Assembly (NCBI GenBank): GCA_000727475.1
Contig: KL647312.1
Span: 1,934,793-1,998,792, forward strand
DNA: 64,000 nt
Direction: 5' to 3'
Source of the DNA: Sarcocystis neurona
Lineage: Eukaryota; Apicomplexa; Conoidasida; Eucoccidiorida; Sarcocystidae
Made by a program: the position numbers and the translations under genes. Each line of letters opens with the position of its first letter. The first letter of the stretch is position 1. The notes beneath the pieces were generated by a model. That model was not told the origin of the DNA and made no database searches. It was given only the letters and a program-made list of their open reading frames with translations. Positions 26,675 to 37,759 of the stretch are shown here, one piece after another.

Positions 26675-28036
26675 TCAGTCGGCCGTGACACTGTTCACCA
26701 CCGCCTGGCTCCCGTACAACACCAAAACTCCCAGAAGTGCCCCAAGGAAGCAGAAAGTGACGAGCAGCACAGTAAGCTGACGCAGAAGACTATGTCCTAC
26801 AATGCCTGCAAGAACAGTAAGTAGTAGCACGCGTGCGCGAGCACTGCCAGTGAACAGCGAGAGTACCATGCTGTTCATACGGGACGTCTCCATCCCTCCA
26901 GCCGCGATGGCCTCCGTTGATTTCGCATACACAAAAGACGCTGTTGCAGCCAGCACAACGCAGAGAGTGAGAAGAAATAAGGCGCGATAGCTGATCCGGG
27001 CATGTTGTTGGATGCGGCCTTTCTTGCTTCTTTCCATTGTTCTGCGACGGCGAGAACTTTGCTGACGAGGAAGAACTAAAACGTGCGGAGCATCTCGAAA
27101 AACTGTAACATTTTGTTCCTGTCCTAGATCACCCAAAACCATAACAGGCAGTGAACGCATTGGTGCGTTCAATGAAGTATCTGCCAACTTGAACTTGTAT
27201 ACAAGTGGGGATAATCGTACTGCGCTAGGTGCTATTGCTGCTTCTTTAAAAGCAGAAGAAGTGAGGGTCGTTTTCCTTCTTTTTCCTCGTCTCCGGTGGC
27301 ATACTGACTTTGGCCTCTCTGCTTCCAACGCAGATGACTCTGCTTCCGTATTGATTGAGGAATGCAGCGCCGTGTCGGCTGTAGGAGGATCCGGCGAATC
27401 CTGTGCAGGATCGGCAACTTCTGTGACGCCAGAGTCCTCTGCCGCATGATCGGCGGGCACATTTTCTGCAGCGTTTGCATATGGTGTGTTACCAGTTCTC
27501 TGCTGTCCAACATGGGCAGCAGCCGTGAGAGTGCGTTCTGCAGAAAGTACTTTGGCAGCAGCCGTGAACAAGAACATCTCCTGGCTTAGCGAGGAGTCGA
27601 CGAGGCATGAAGTGCCCGCAGTGTAGGCTTCTCGCTCTGGGAGCTGCACCCAGTGCCAGAGTGCAGCTCCCAGGAAACATAAATGCAGTAGATATCTCCC
27701 GACAGTAGTGTGTCCAAAAGTGAGTTGCGGTGGGCCTGCAGGCGCTGCCGCTCGTTTATGTGCAGGACAGTTGGATGACTCTGCTTGTGCTCGTACTGGG
27801 GTAACTGGAGGACAAGACACGGTGACAGACGGCTTGTGTTCTTCGGTTGGTGATGCCGCTGTCCGTTTTGCATGAGAACCAACGTTCAAATGGTGTTGTT
27901 CTCCGCCGGGGGCTGCTCGTGTGCACGAAGAAGTGTTGTACTGCGGCCATCCTCTCGCTCGTGGTGCGGCTGCAGAAGCAGCTTTTCGCCAGCTCCAGTC
28001 CGCGCTGTTCGCTGCGAGACTTGCCGAACCAACCAT
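26675..28036 (-). CDS. Predicted multi-spanning membrane protein, unidentified
   Basis: I do not recognise this protein. It is an uninterrupted 453-codon frame with an ATG at 28036. Hydrophobic segments sit at about residues 115-132, 352-371, 402-415 and 420-445; the last two are close together and the protein ends six residues after the sequence GSQAVV. Between them, residues 170-340 are polar, first acidic and Ala/Pro-rich (DSPDPPTADT), then strongly basic (HRRRGKRRK; SSRRRRTMERSKKGR just before the second segment). The arrangement suggests an integral membrane protein with a long loop and a C-terminal membrane anchor. It lies in the same orientation as the class IV PLP enzyme gene upstream. 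Two further minus-strand stretches at 28201-28675 could be 5' exons, in which case this ATG would be internal. Confidence 0.65.
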   Translation of the reverse strand: MVGSASLAANSADWSWRKAASAAAPRARGWPQYNTSSCTRAAPGGEQHHLNVGSHAKRTAASPTEEHKPSVTVSCPPVTPVRAQAESSNCPAHKRAAAPAGPPQLTFGHTTVGRYLLHLCFLGAALWHWVQLPEREAYTAGTSCLVDSSLSQEMFLFTAAAKVLSAERTLTAAAHVGQQRTGNTPYANAAENVPADHAAEDSGVTEVADPAQDSPDPPTADTALHSSINTEAESSALEAERPKSVCHRRRGKRRKTTLTSSAFKEAAIAPSAVRLSPLVYKFKLADTSLNAPMRSLPVMVLGDLGQEQNVTVFRDAPHVLVLPRQQSSRRRRTMERSKKGRIQQHARISYRALFLLTLCVVLAATASFVYAKSTEAIAAGGMETSRMNSMVLSLFTGSARARVLLLTVLAGIVGHSLLRQLTVLLVTFCFLGALLGVLVLYGSQAVVNSVTAD

Positions 28037-28200
28037 GATGGAGCAGTCTCCGATCCGCGAAAAATCGTTGGTGGCCCTGCCGCACTAAGAGAATCGCGAC
28101 TACGTCCACAGTAGCGAACACCCCTTCGGCTGCGGCCGCCGGCGATTACATCCCTCTGCCAAAGGTAAAATTACATGCCTTTTGTTGTAACAGGTGAAGA

Positions 28201-28449
28201 TTATACCCTTTTAATTGTCTGAATGGTATGTATGCTTCCCCCGTGCCGCCAGGCAGCGACACCGTACTCCAGTTTTGCCCACTGATCGTCGTTGCTACAC
28301 GTGAACCATCGTATTGCTGCTGCTGCTGCTGCTACCGCAGTTGCTGCTGCTGCAGCTGCTGTCGCTGCTGCCGGCGAAGGCGGGCCGAGTCCCTGGTGTG
28401 CCAGCGTCCCGTCGCGCACGTACGACTTAGTTGGCCGCCGACGCTTCAC
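28201..28449 (-). CDS. Possible 5' exon with poly-Ala run
   Basis: An 82-codon minus frame begins MKRRRPTKS, has an Ala-rich run encoded by GCA/CAG repeats (about 28310-28375), then WFTCSNDDQW and ends at 28201. It lies just upstream of the membrane-protein frame on the same strand, and a further natural-looking minus frame occupies 28475-28675. I infer that these may be 5' exons of that gene or a separate small gene; no splice pair could be fixed with confidence. Confidence 0.25.
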   Translation of the reverse strand: MKRRRPTKSYVRDGTLAHQGLGPPSPAAATAAAAAATAVAAAAAAIRWFTCSNDDQWAKLEYGVAAWRHGGSIHTIQTIKRV

Positions 28450-28679
28450 AAGGCTGTAGAGGCGTAACCAGTTCTTAGCCGGCTAGAGTCAGTTCTGCTG
28501 GAGAAGGGTAGCGACTCCTCCTCCGGCTGTGTCGCGTACCGCGCAGAGGGGAGCTGGGAGGAAGTTGGCCGTCGGTATTGCAACATCGTAAATTGCAAGC
28601 GGCTAGGTTTGGCCATCTTCTCTCAGAAGCGAAGACGACAAGAGATTTAGTGGTGCTACGGCCGCAAGCCCACATGTAG

Positions 28680-31600
28680 CGGGAGGGCCCGACCGCCTGC
28701 CTGCACTGCTCCCGCTGTTGCTGATGCTGCTGCTCTCGCGGCGAAGCACGAGCCGGGCTGATGCCCGCCCGAGACAGTGCGGAGCTTTTACACAGGCGGT
28801 TGTAACGTTAGCGTACTGCGACTAGCTAAGAGGGATGGTCCACCATTTTGTAAGTGCTCACGTCTGCTTTTCATCGGAGAACCCGTATATGGGGGTATGC
28901 AGGTAGACTAGTTGTATTACTGAACAGGTACGGCCATAACCTCGACGAGACGGGAAAAAGTGGAAAATTTGAAGGTGTCCATAATGTACCAAAATATACA
29001 TAACACAGTACGTCCCACTCGACGTGATGACATGGTGACTGCTTTGGGCATCCAGGAAAGCTTCCTGGCGCGCTGAAGCGTCGTACACTGCTCCACACAC
29101 AGCGGCGTTACGTCTGCACGAAATCCTAGTCAGTATCGCACACTAGTAGCAAGTGAGAAGGGCAAAGCATTAGTGCACTGCGGATATATATGTATGTACA
29201 CATATGTGTGCATACTCGTGTGAACGCATCCATGGACGTAGATCCTCAACGAATGAGTCGATGGGGGCCCTCAACCAACGTAGCAATGAAGAAGGGTAGT
29301 GAGGAGACGATTACCGGAGTCGCCATTCAGAAAAAGTACTTGGCGTTGACTAACGAACGCGAATGGCAGATTGACGGAGAGAGCTATAGTTAGGAGGATG
29401 GGAGAATCATAGCGTGAATTGAGGAGTTTAGTTTGTCCACCCTTTCGGAGACGCTACGCCAGACAACCTTCATCGAAGTCAAAGCGCGTGTGAAGTTGGG
29501 GAACAGGTAAGGAGGGTGGCTTTACTGATTTTGTCCCCAGAAGGTGGCAGTCCGACACACGTTGCCCGCTACCGGATTTGGGAGGCCGTGCAGCACGTAC
29601 CGCAGTACGAGGTGTGTTCACGGACAAGAAAGCAGGAACAGTGATCCTTGAATACAAAGAATGGGTGCGACGCACGGAGAAGAACAGAGAAGAAAAAACT
29701 AACGGACAAGAACAATGAAATAATGTCTACGGCGTAGTGGACGCTCGCTGCTGTTCTCTTTTTTTGAAAAACGGTTGCCGGAGAGCACCGCTCGTGTCGT
29801 GCTGCTTCTGTAGGCAGACAAGATATACATATCCATTCAGACGCTGGATCCTCTTTCAATGCGCTCTGTTCAAGAGGCAGCCAGGGGCTCGGTATCTATC
29901 CTTGTAGATTCCCGTGCTTGTGTAGAGCGCCAGGTCGGCTCGGGAAGAAAGCACAGAAGTGAACCAACAGGTAGCCCTCTTCACATAGTAAACAGTGGTT
30001 AAGGTAAGGAGGGCCGCTTCGTACAAGTGAAATGACGGCAACGTTTCCCGAAGACTTGGTGTGCAGTCCATTTGCTCTGTCGTTGGTAACGGTGAAGCCA
30101 CTCTCTTGACTCCGTAACACTCGAGTACAGGATTGGTGACTGCAGAATCCCATCTCGCTGCGTGCATTACATTTTTTTTATTGGCTACGAGTAGAAAAAG
30201 CAGACAAACGTGATTCACGCGGATGCAATAAAAGTACAGATGCAGTGAAAGTACTGGTTAGGGGGGCGAAGAGCACGCCCACGGCAGCGTTTGATATTTT
30301 TCAGGTGTGATTCTCCACGCGGTGCAAATCATATACTTTTTCCATCCTTCTCAAGTCAGTACGTTTGACACGCAAAAACTTCGTACCTGAGTCACAATCT
30401 GATGCCACTGTGTGTCCCTGGTCTCCTTTTCGGCGGAGCACTGTAGCTGTCCTTTTAACAGCAGCAAGTGGTAAAGTATCACACTCTCAAATTAATGCTA
30501 TAGTCAAGGTGTTGCACAGCCTCTTTATTCCACCGCAGCGTGCTGCGCCATCTGTGTTGCTTTTTAGGAGTAAAGCTGCAAGGAATGGAAATAGTGGTGG
30601 TTCTGCAGGAGGAGTGTCAAAATACGGAAGCTTGCCCGTTCGACAGGTCCCTTCGTGTCTATTTCTAACTCTACACGTACCGACGATTCATGACTGACGC
30701 ACAGCAGCTATTCCTGCGTTTGCTTCTTCTTTTAACTTGTTACCTACTATCCAGTGATTCCACAGCTCTCCGTCGGCTGCTGTCCGCTGCGCTGTTGAAA
30801 TCCTCTCCTTTTGCGCTCTTTTCTCTGGCGTCACCTACTACAGTGATGTTCCTTGATGAAAAAAGCTGGCTCGTAAGCACCTTGCGGCCACACACATGCT
30901 CTCCGCCTTCGCCCTACACTTTCCGGAGAAGCCACCCGCGCTGTGCTGCGCTCTCACGATGTGACGTTTTCTCTGTGCACGTGCAACTCCTCTTTCTGCA
31001 TCTACATGCCAAAGGATTAGCGATACATCACTCCAGAGGGGCAGTATGTACAAGCGCACGCGTACGCAGAAACCCCTTGAGGGAAAGAGATCTAAAGTTC
31101 CGGTTCCTCTTCATTATTCCTGCACTATGTAAGTCAAGAAAATGCAGTGTTTTTCTACGCGTGAACAGAGCCCCGCTAAAAAAAAAATTGCTACCTGCGC
31201 GGACACGCGCGCCGGGAAATAGCAAAGACCCTCATACGGAGAAAAAGGTGAAAGTCTTCGCACAGGTGGGCAACCGCTCGTCATGTTGACACCGCTGAAA
31301 TTTCACACTCTTTATCTACTTCCGTGAACGCGCCTACATTTAACGAGCGGGTGCTTCCTTCAGGTTCTTTAACATCGCACTGCCAGTATCCGCCGCGAGA
31401 CAGCTACGCGTTCATACCGACATATGTTACACACACCAAGCAAATGCTCACACACACGCGCATATATCTATACGTGTCCACCTGTTCCTTCTTTTCGCAA
31501 AACACACGCTTATACGAATAGGTGTCTATTCATCGCATCACAGCTATATCTACACATAAAGTCTCAAGGGTATAAATTTCTTGCTTTATCCGGCAGGCAT

Positions 31601-32011
31601 ACAGACACCAGGTCCGTGCCGCTGCGCACGTGCCCCGCCATTTAATTCTTTCTAACGCCTCCGCGGGTTTATCTGACCCTACACGCAAAAAGGCGCTCTA
31701 CACCTTCGCATCCTTCACACACACACATATATATATATATATATACAGCTATGCAGAGTTCACATACCCGTCATCCTGTAAAGAGGCGCTTGCTTGTACC
31801 TGCGAACACAGATGTAGGCATCATTTCCGTCAACCTGGCGCACACGTACATTTCATCTACGTGCGGACATACTTCGAAACCTACATTTGCTAATTGCAGC
31901 GCTACACACGCTGAGTCGTTCAGTGCGCATCTCTGCGCCGTGATTCCCCTAGTGTGAGTGTAGTACAAACAAAAGTGTAGGCGTGGAGAGGCGTTAGATC
32001 CGCATGGGTAG
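28680..32011. other. Interval with no certain gene
   Basis: Mostly unique sequence. A minus frame at 29856-30218 (121 codons) and two plus frames at 30365-31289 have natural-looking composition. A (TA)n run lies at 31725-31745. No family motif was recognised. Confidence 0.4.
30365..31289 (+). CDS. Possible unidentified coding region, two overlapping frames
   Basis: Two plus frames follow one another: 30365-30697 has no ATG at its start, and 30690-31289 begins with an ATG and runs 199 codons. The second begins MTDAQQLF followed by LRLLLLLTCYLL, which resembles a signal peptide, and ends in a basic, Lys-rich region. Composition is balanced and no simple repeat keeps the frames open. I recognise no domain. 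It may be one spliced gene, a single-exon small secreted protein, or chance. Confidence 0.25.
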
Positions 32012-35000
32012 TCACATAGAAGCAAACAACCACGTGGCCTCAGAGAGGGCTCTCTGCGTTACCCATTTCGACATTTTTGTTGCAATGCTGTGTGCTGAAC
32101 AATCAAAAGTGTAATCGGTTACTATGTACTCCCCGAGAAGCTCCTTTTCGACCTGCTGCTGCTGGCGCTGACTAGCGGGGATATTGCTCATTCTTGTGCT
32201 GTTCATGCCCTGTGTCGCCTCGCTGTAAGTTTTCTCTCGAACAGCAGTACCCCTTTTCCGGAAGAAAAGAAGACGCTTTACAGGCAACACCAGACGACTC
32301 GTGGAGGTCAGAAACGCGGCCGTCCATTCCTGCTGTTGCTGAAACTCCTGCTGTGACTCTGACAGCTGAGACTGCTGCTGTGATTGCTGCTCAAAATTTT
32401 GCTGTGACTGTTGTTGCAGCTGCGCCGGTTGTTGTCGGTGCTGCCCGCTGAAGAGCTGAGGTGGCTGCAGCTTCACCTTGACTCCTTTCTCTTGACAAAT
32501 CGACAGCACAGTCTCTCGCACAGTGCCGCACAAGCAGCAGCTGCTGTCAGCAGTGACCAGTTCTCTGCGCGTCCCGCTGTAGGCGAAAAAGTTGCTGCTG
32601 AGACCTGCAGCCCCGGCGGAGGCGACGAGTCAGGATGGAGGAGAAGAAGCACGCAAGAGGTCAGAAAAGGAAGCGTAAAGTATCAACACACACATCTAAG
32701 TGCACACGAAAAGTCCCCATATACAGATACGTGTACATGTGTGCTATATATATATGTGCTGGCCAAAGTATGCCACATCCTGGCTATTTCTCTTCATACA
32801 GTCCTTCTCCCTTCTTTGCCAGGTGTCTACAGATGGACGCGGTGAAGTCTGCGAAGTGTCCACCGACGTGGCGCCTTACTCCCCTTCTTGCTCTCTCTCA
32901 GAGAAGCTGGACAGGCCCACGTGTGCGCCTTCACACTACTGCCTTTTATATTCATCTACTGCATCTTATATGCTCCCTCTGTACATATACACACGTGCAT
33001 ATATATGCATATATAAATACATATATATATATATATACGCACTGATGCAAATGAGCCTATATATATGCCTGTATATGTAAATAGATGCATACACATCAAT
33101 ACGCACGAATACCTGTACACATACACTTCGTGTTACGTACAGAAGAAGGGATATAAACCGGTGCACGCCTCCATATATGCATCCACATATACATACATAC
33201 ATATTCGCAAAAATACCTATCCATCTATACACTCATATAATGATGTAGGATATGTATATATACACATGTGTATTCACACATTCTGAGTATATTCATTCGA
33301 ACAAATACTATGCATGTATCGACTACACAATATATATACATATACGTATATATGCATGTACCTTAGCAGAGCTCAATAAAGCTTCGATCTTGCTGTTTAA
33401 TGGACGCACCTTCTAGAATACAACCGTCGTCAGTTGTGAGAAGCACGTCTTCCACATGTCCGTCTATCCTAGCCTCCCTTTCCGTCACTGCTGCTGTCCC
33501 CGCAGCCAAGCGGTTTGCCTGCTGCAGCAGCAGCTGCCTCTCGTGCAGCCAGGAGGTGTTTTTGACCGACGGATTTCTCCGACTCGGGTAGTGCAGAGCA
33601 AGCACCAGGCAGCCGCTGTGACAATCTGATTCTCGAGTCCAAGTTGACATTGCTGTCGTCTGTTTCCCCTCTTCCCCTGCTGCTGTTGCTGCTGCTCCCC
33701 CCCCGCGGTGGGCGCTGCTGTTGTGGCTCCTCTACCTGGTGGCGGCGTGTCTCCTGTCCCTGCCGTTGGTGCTGACACTGCCGTCGCTGCTTCTTCTGCT
33801 GCGGGTGCCCCTGCCTCCCAGTCGGCGACCGATTCAACACGTGTCGGAGGACTTTCTGCAGATTTTAAGGCTGTCTCATCCCCGTTTTTCGTCTTCGTCT
33901 TCTGCTGCTGGTCCTGCTCCCCGCGCTGCTCCTGCTGCAAGGCCATCGACTGTTCCTGCCCCCCCTCCTCTCGCAGCAGCGGCTGCTGCATTTCTTTCTG
34001 CTGCTGCGTCTGAGTCTGCATCTGCTTTTGTTGCTGCGCCGGCTTCTGCTGCTGTCGCTGCCTGGACTCCACGTGCGACTGCTGCTGCTCCTCCTGCTCC
34101 TCCTCCTCCTGCTGCTGCTCTTCACACTGTAGCTGTTCCCGCTCCTGCAGCACCCCGAGCTGCTGCTGTTCCTGCAGCCCTGGAGGGAGCAGGCTCTCGA
34201 CGTAGGCGAGAAGCAGCACAGGAATTTCATTGCTGTGGTGCTGCTGCTGCGCGTGCATCGCTCTTACGTCCGACTCTTTTCGAGAAGAAGCAGGAGACAG
34301 CTCTGCAGCACATCGACCCTCACAAGAAGTGGCACACACAGACCTGGCCTCTCCCACAGCTGTGTTGCAACCTGCGTGTTCTTCTTCTGCTGGTTTTGCT
34401 GCTCTTCGAGTTGGCTTTTGAGCCGCCGCAATCGTTTGTCCTGCCGCTGCAGCGGGTCGCCCGGCTGTTGCTGCTGCAGTGTCCCCTGGCGCTGCTGCGC
34501 GCGTGGCTGCTGCTGCTTCCCCTGCTGCGTCACCTTCTTCTTCTTCTACCCCACCTCTAGCTGTTGGTGCTGCTACACGCTGACTGCTAGGTGATGTGGC
34601 TGGCAGCCAGATGCGGAGCCCAGCCCACAGCCGACGATTTGTCGGCGATGCAGGACGTTCCTGGCTGTGGTCAGCATCAGAAGCAGCATACGTACAAGCA
34701 GCAGCAGGAAGGGCAGCAGGAGCAGCAGGAGGACGTGTAGCGGCGTCAAGGCACTTAGTGGCAGACCACGTGTTAGCAGTGACAGGGCAGCGAGCTAGCG
34801 CAGGATATGCGGCAGCGGGAGAGAGAGCACACAGAGAACCAGAAGGAAGTGCAGCAGCTGCAGGATTGGCCTCAGCAGCAGAGGCAGCAGCAGCTGTTTC
34901 AGCAGCGGCACCAGTAGTACAGGCTTCAGTCCTTTCAGGAGCACCAGCAGACGGCGCAGCAACAGCACGGAGGAAAGACGAGGCATCTATGGAACCGTCA

Positions 35001-37759
35001 CGGCTGCAAGAAATGCGCAGACATCTACTTCGACTGTTGCCGACGCCATTTCTGCAGCAGTCACCCGCGTACTTGCTGCTTCCCCTGATATCCCTGCTGC
35101 TGCGGTTGCTCTCAACGGTAGAGCTGTCCCCGTTGCTCATCTCAATCGTCCTGCTGCTGTTGCAGCTGGTGGTGCTGCCGCTGGAAGACTTGCGGCCGCT
35201 GTTGCAGCTGCTGTTATTGCTGCTGCTACTGCTGCTTATAGGGTCGTTGCTACTATCGCTGCAGTGCCCGCCTCGGTTCTTGTTGTTGCTGTCCTTGTTG
35301 TTGCTGCCGCAGCAGCTGCTGCTAGTGTGCCCGTGAGTGGGGAGTGGGGTGTTGCTGCCGTCGAGGAGAAGGTCGCTTAGTGTGGCCTCCGTTTTAGTCG
35401 GCAGAGAAAATGGCGAAGAAGGCGCCATTACAACTGCAAAGCGGAAGTCACAAGGCAGCAGATTGTCGCGAACCTCTGCTGCACGAGCAGCACCAGCAGT
35501 TCGACGCGACGTGGGCCAAGACAATGTCGTGCCCCCTCCGATAAAGGAGACATCATCCGCTGCGGCTCTTGCCGCATGCACACGGATGAATCTTCCTGCC
35601 CGCTGCTGTTGCTGCGGCTGCTGCTGTTGCTGCGGCCGCTGCTGTTGCTGTGACAGTCCACGCTGGCCCGCGTCGGCTGAACCGACTTGTTGCTGCTGCG
35701 GCACATATCGACTCTGACACGAAGCGCTTTGTTGCTGGTCTCCCGTCAGGAGGGAAATTTCTCGGTGGGGTTGTTGCAGCGCTCCGCGGATCTTTTGTTG
35801 CTGCCCGCGGCGTTGCTTCTGCTGCTGCTCGTCGTTATCATGAGGCTCTTGCTGCTGTTGTTGTTGCAGATGAAAGTGGAATTGCTGTTGTAGGTGTTTT
35901 TTCTCTCGCTGCAGGAACACCGGCTGTTGCTGCTGTTGTTCCTCTTCCTTTGTCTCGCACTGAGTCATGACGTCCTGCTGCTCCGGGTGCATCTGTGACC
36001 GCCTCAGCGGCTGCTCCTGCTGCTGCTGGTGCTGACTGTGCCCTCGCTGCTCTTCCCGTCCCTCTTCCTTCTTTTCCGCCTGCTTCTGCTCGTGCTGTTG
36101 TCGGTGCTGTTCCTCCTGCGTCGTTTGTCCCTGGTAAACCATCTCCTCATGCTGCTCTCGCTGTTCTTGCTGCTGCCCTCTCTTCTGTTGCTGTCCTCTA
36201 AATAGCTGCTGAGCCGTGCGGCGCTGCCTCGTCAACATCACCTGCAGCTGCTGCTTTTTTGGCGAAGCCGTCCTTGCTGGTACTGCCGCAGTACCAGGAG
36301 TAACACACATTTGGTCAGGCCCGTTATCTGTTGCTCCTCTATGCTGCGGAGTAGACGCTACACACGCTGCTGGCGTTGCTTCTTCGTATGTGGAAGACGG
36401 AGATGCTGCGGCTGCGGCTAATGCTGCTGCTGCTGATTGTGAGGTCATTGCAGCTCGTGCTGTTTCCACAGGCGGAGAAGAGGACGGAGTTGACGCTGCT
36501 GCTGTGATATTACCTGGATATCCCGCTTCTTCCGGTAGAGCGCCTAGTGCTGGTGGCGTCGCCTCCTGTTGTTCTGCAGGAGGTGGACCTGCAGCTATCG
36601 CCGCTCGTGGTACTGCTGCGGCTGCTGCTGGTCGTGGTGCCTCTTTATCTGGGCTTGAAAGAGCCGCTAGTGCTCGTTCTTCGTTCTGTGACACACACGC
36701 AGCAGCTGCTGCTGTTCGAGTCGCCGCTGCTTCGCACAGGGCCGTTCGCAGTGCAGCTGTTGCAGCAGCAGGTAAAGCAGCAGCGGAAGACGCAGCAGCT
36801 TTCAAGAGGACCGCCAGGAGTCGGAGGACTGCTGCTCGAAGCACGGGGGGCGGAGCCGCCTGTAATTCTGCTGCTGGTTCCTGGCACTGCTTTAACTGCT
36901 GTCGCTGCTGTGGCTCCTGCTGGGGCTGCTGTACTTGCTGCATTGGCTGCTGCTGTTGCTGCTGCTTGTGGCGTGGATGTTGCTGCTGCATTTGTTGCTG
37001 ATCCTGTAGCTTCGGCCGACGCGGCTGAAGAAAGCGGACGTTTTCCTGGTTTCTCCCTAAGTGGGGCGGTAATTCTCCTGCCTCCGCATCCTTCTGACCT
37101 TCAGCAGTAGGCTGCTGCTTTGTTCTTCCATGCTGCCCCATTGCAGGAGAAACGGTCCACCACCGTTCCCGCTGCGCTGCTGCTGCTGTTCTATTTGGTT
37201 CTGCTACGGCTCCCGTGGCGTGCCGTACCGCTGCTAATGCAGCCGGCTCTTGCTTTGTTGTGGATGCTTCTGCGAGGGGCTCTGGTAGCTTTCTTCCTTC
37301 CACGTATTTCCATCCTGTTTCCTCACCTTCTTCATCTTCCTCCCCTTTTGTTTCCTCTGGTTTTCCTCCCTCTTCTTCAGCCCCCTCTGTCGGTCTTTCT
37401 GGTGCTTCTCCTCCATTTTGTTGAGAGTCCTGGTCTGCGGCCGTCGCTGCGGTACTAGTGCTTCTACTGCTGCCGGGAGGGATGACTCTGCTGCTGCTGC
37501 TGCTGACAGCTGGGTGCGACAAAAAAAGGAACCCTTTATAGAGTCTTTGCAAATGTCGATCAAACTGGTAAATGCAGGGTAGGCGTGCAACTGTGCGACA
37601 AACGGTGTACGTACACTCGGGGAACTGCGCAACAAACAACTGCAGTGTACCTACACTCGAGGGATACACCACGACGTCCGGCTTGAAGAGGTGCCTTTCT
37701 TGTTTCGAAACCGAGGAAAAATTCTCGTCGCTTCGTTCCACGTGTTGGTCTTCCTTCAT
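32012..37759 (-). CDS. Class IV PLP-dependent enzyme, ADC lyase/aminotransferase-like, with giant low-complexity insertion
   Basis: Fold-type IV PLP enzyme; the best guess is 4-amino-4-deoxychorismate lyase (p-aminobenzoate for folate), or a D-amino-acid/branched-chain aminotransferase. Exons on the minus strand: 37759 to about 33736, about 33625-33410, 32604-32012. Exon 1 opens with the family's N-terminal module: TYTVCRT (50-56) and IYQFDRHLQRL (63-73). It then carries about 1250 residues rich in Gln, Ala and Ser. Exon 2 has the strand GCLVLALHY, then NPSVKNTSW, whose Lys (33561-33563) is the likely PLP lysine, then DVLLTTDDGCILEG. Exon 3 completes that Gly codon and reads LSSNFFAYSG, CGTVRETVLSICQEKGV, a Gln-rich insert, FLTSTSRLVLPVK, and stops at 32012. 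The 2-to-3 junction (donor GTGCGT) is exact in phase. The 1-to-2 junction is uncertain: donor GTAGAG at 33735 fits the phase, but the acceptor is weak. About 1610 aa against a usual 300. Confidence 0.8.
33930..37120 (-). repeat. CAG repeat tracts within the class IV enzyme coding sequence
   Basis: Many imperfect CAG runs (CTG on the plus strand), dense at 33930-34180, 35580-36230 and 36890-37000. They are read as Gln (CAG), Ala (GCA) or Ser (AGC) at different places along the one open frame. They keep all six frames open, which is why long plus-strand frames overlap this gene. Confidence 0.85.

Noticed and set aside
34596..37458. Several plus-strand frames of 110-280 codons rich in Ala, Leu and Cys
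   Set aside because: Complement of the CAG-coded class IV enzyme; conserved motifs are only on the minus strand.
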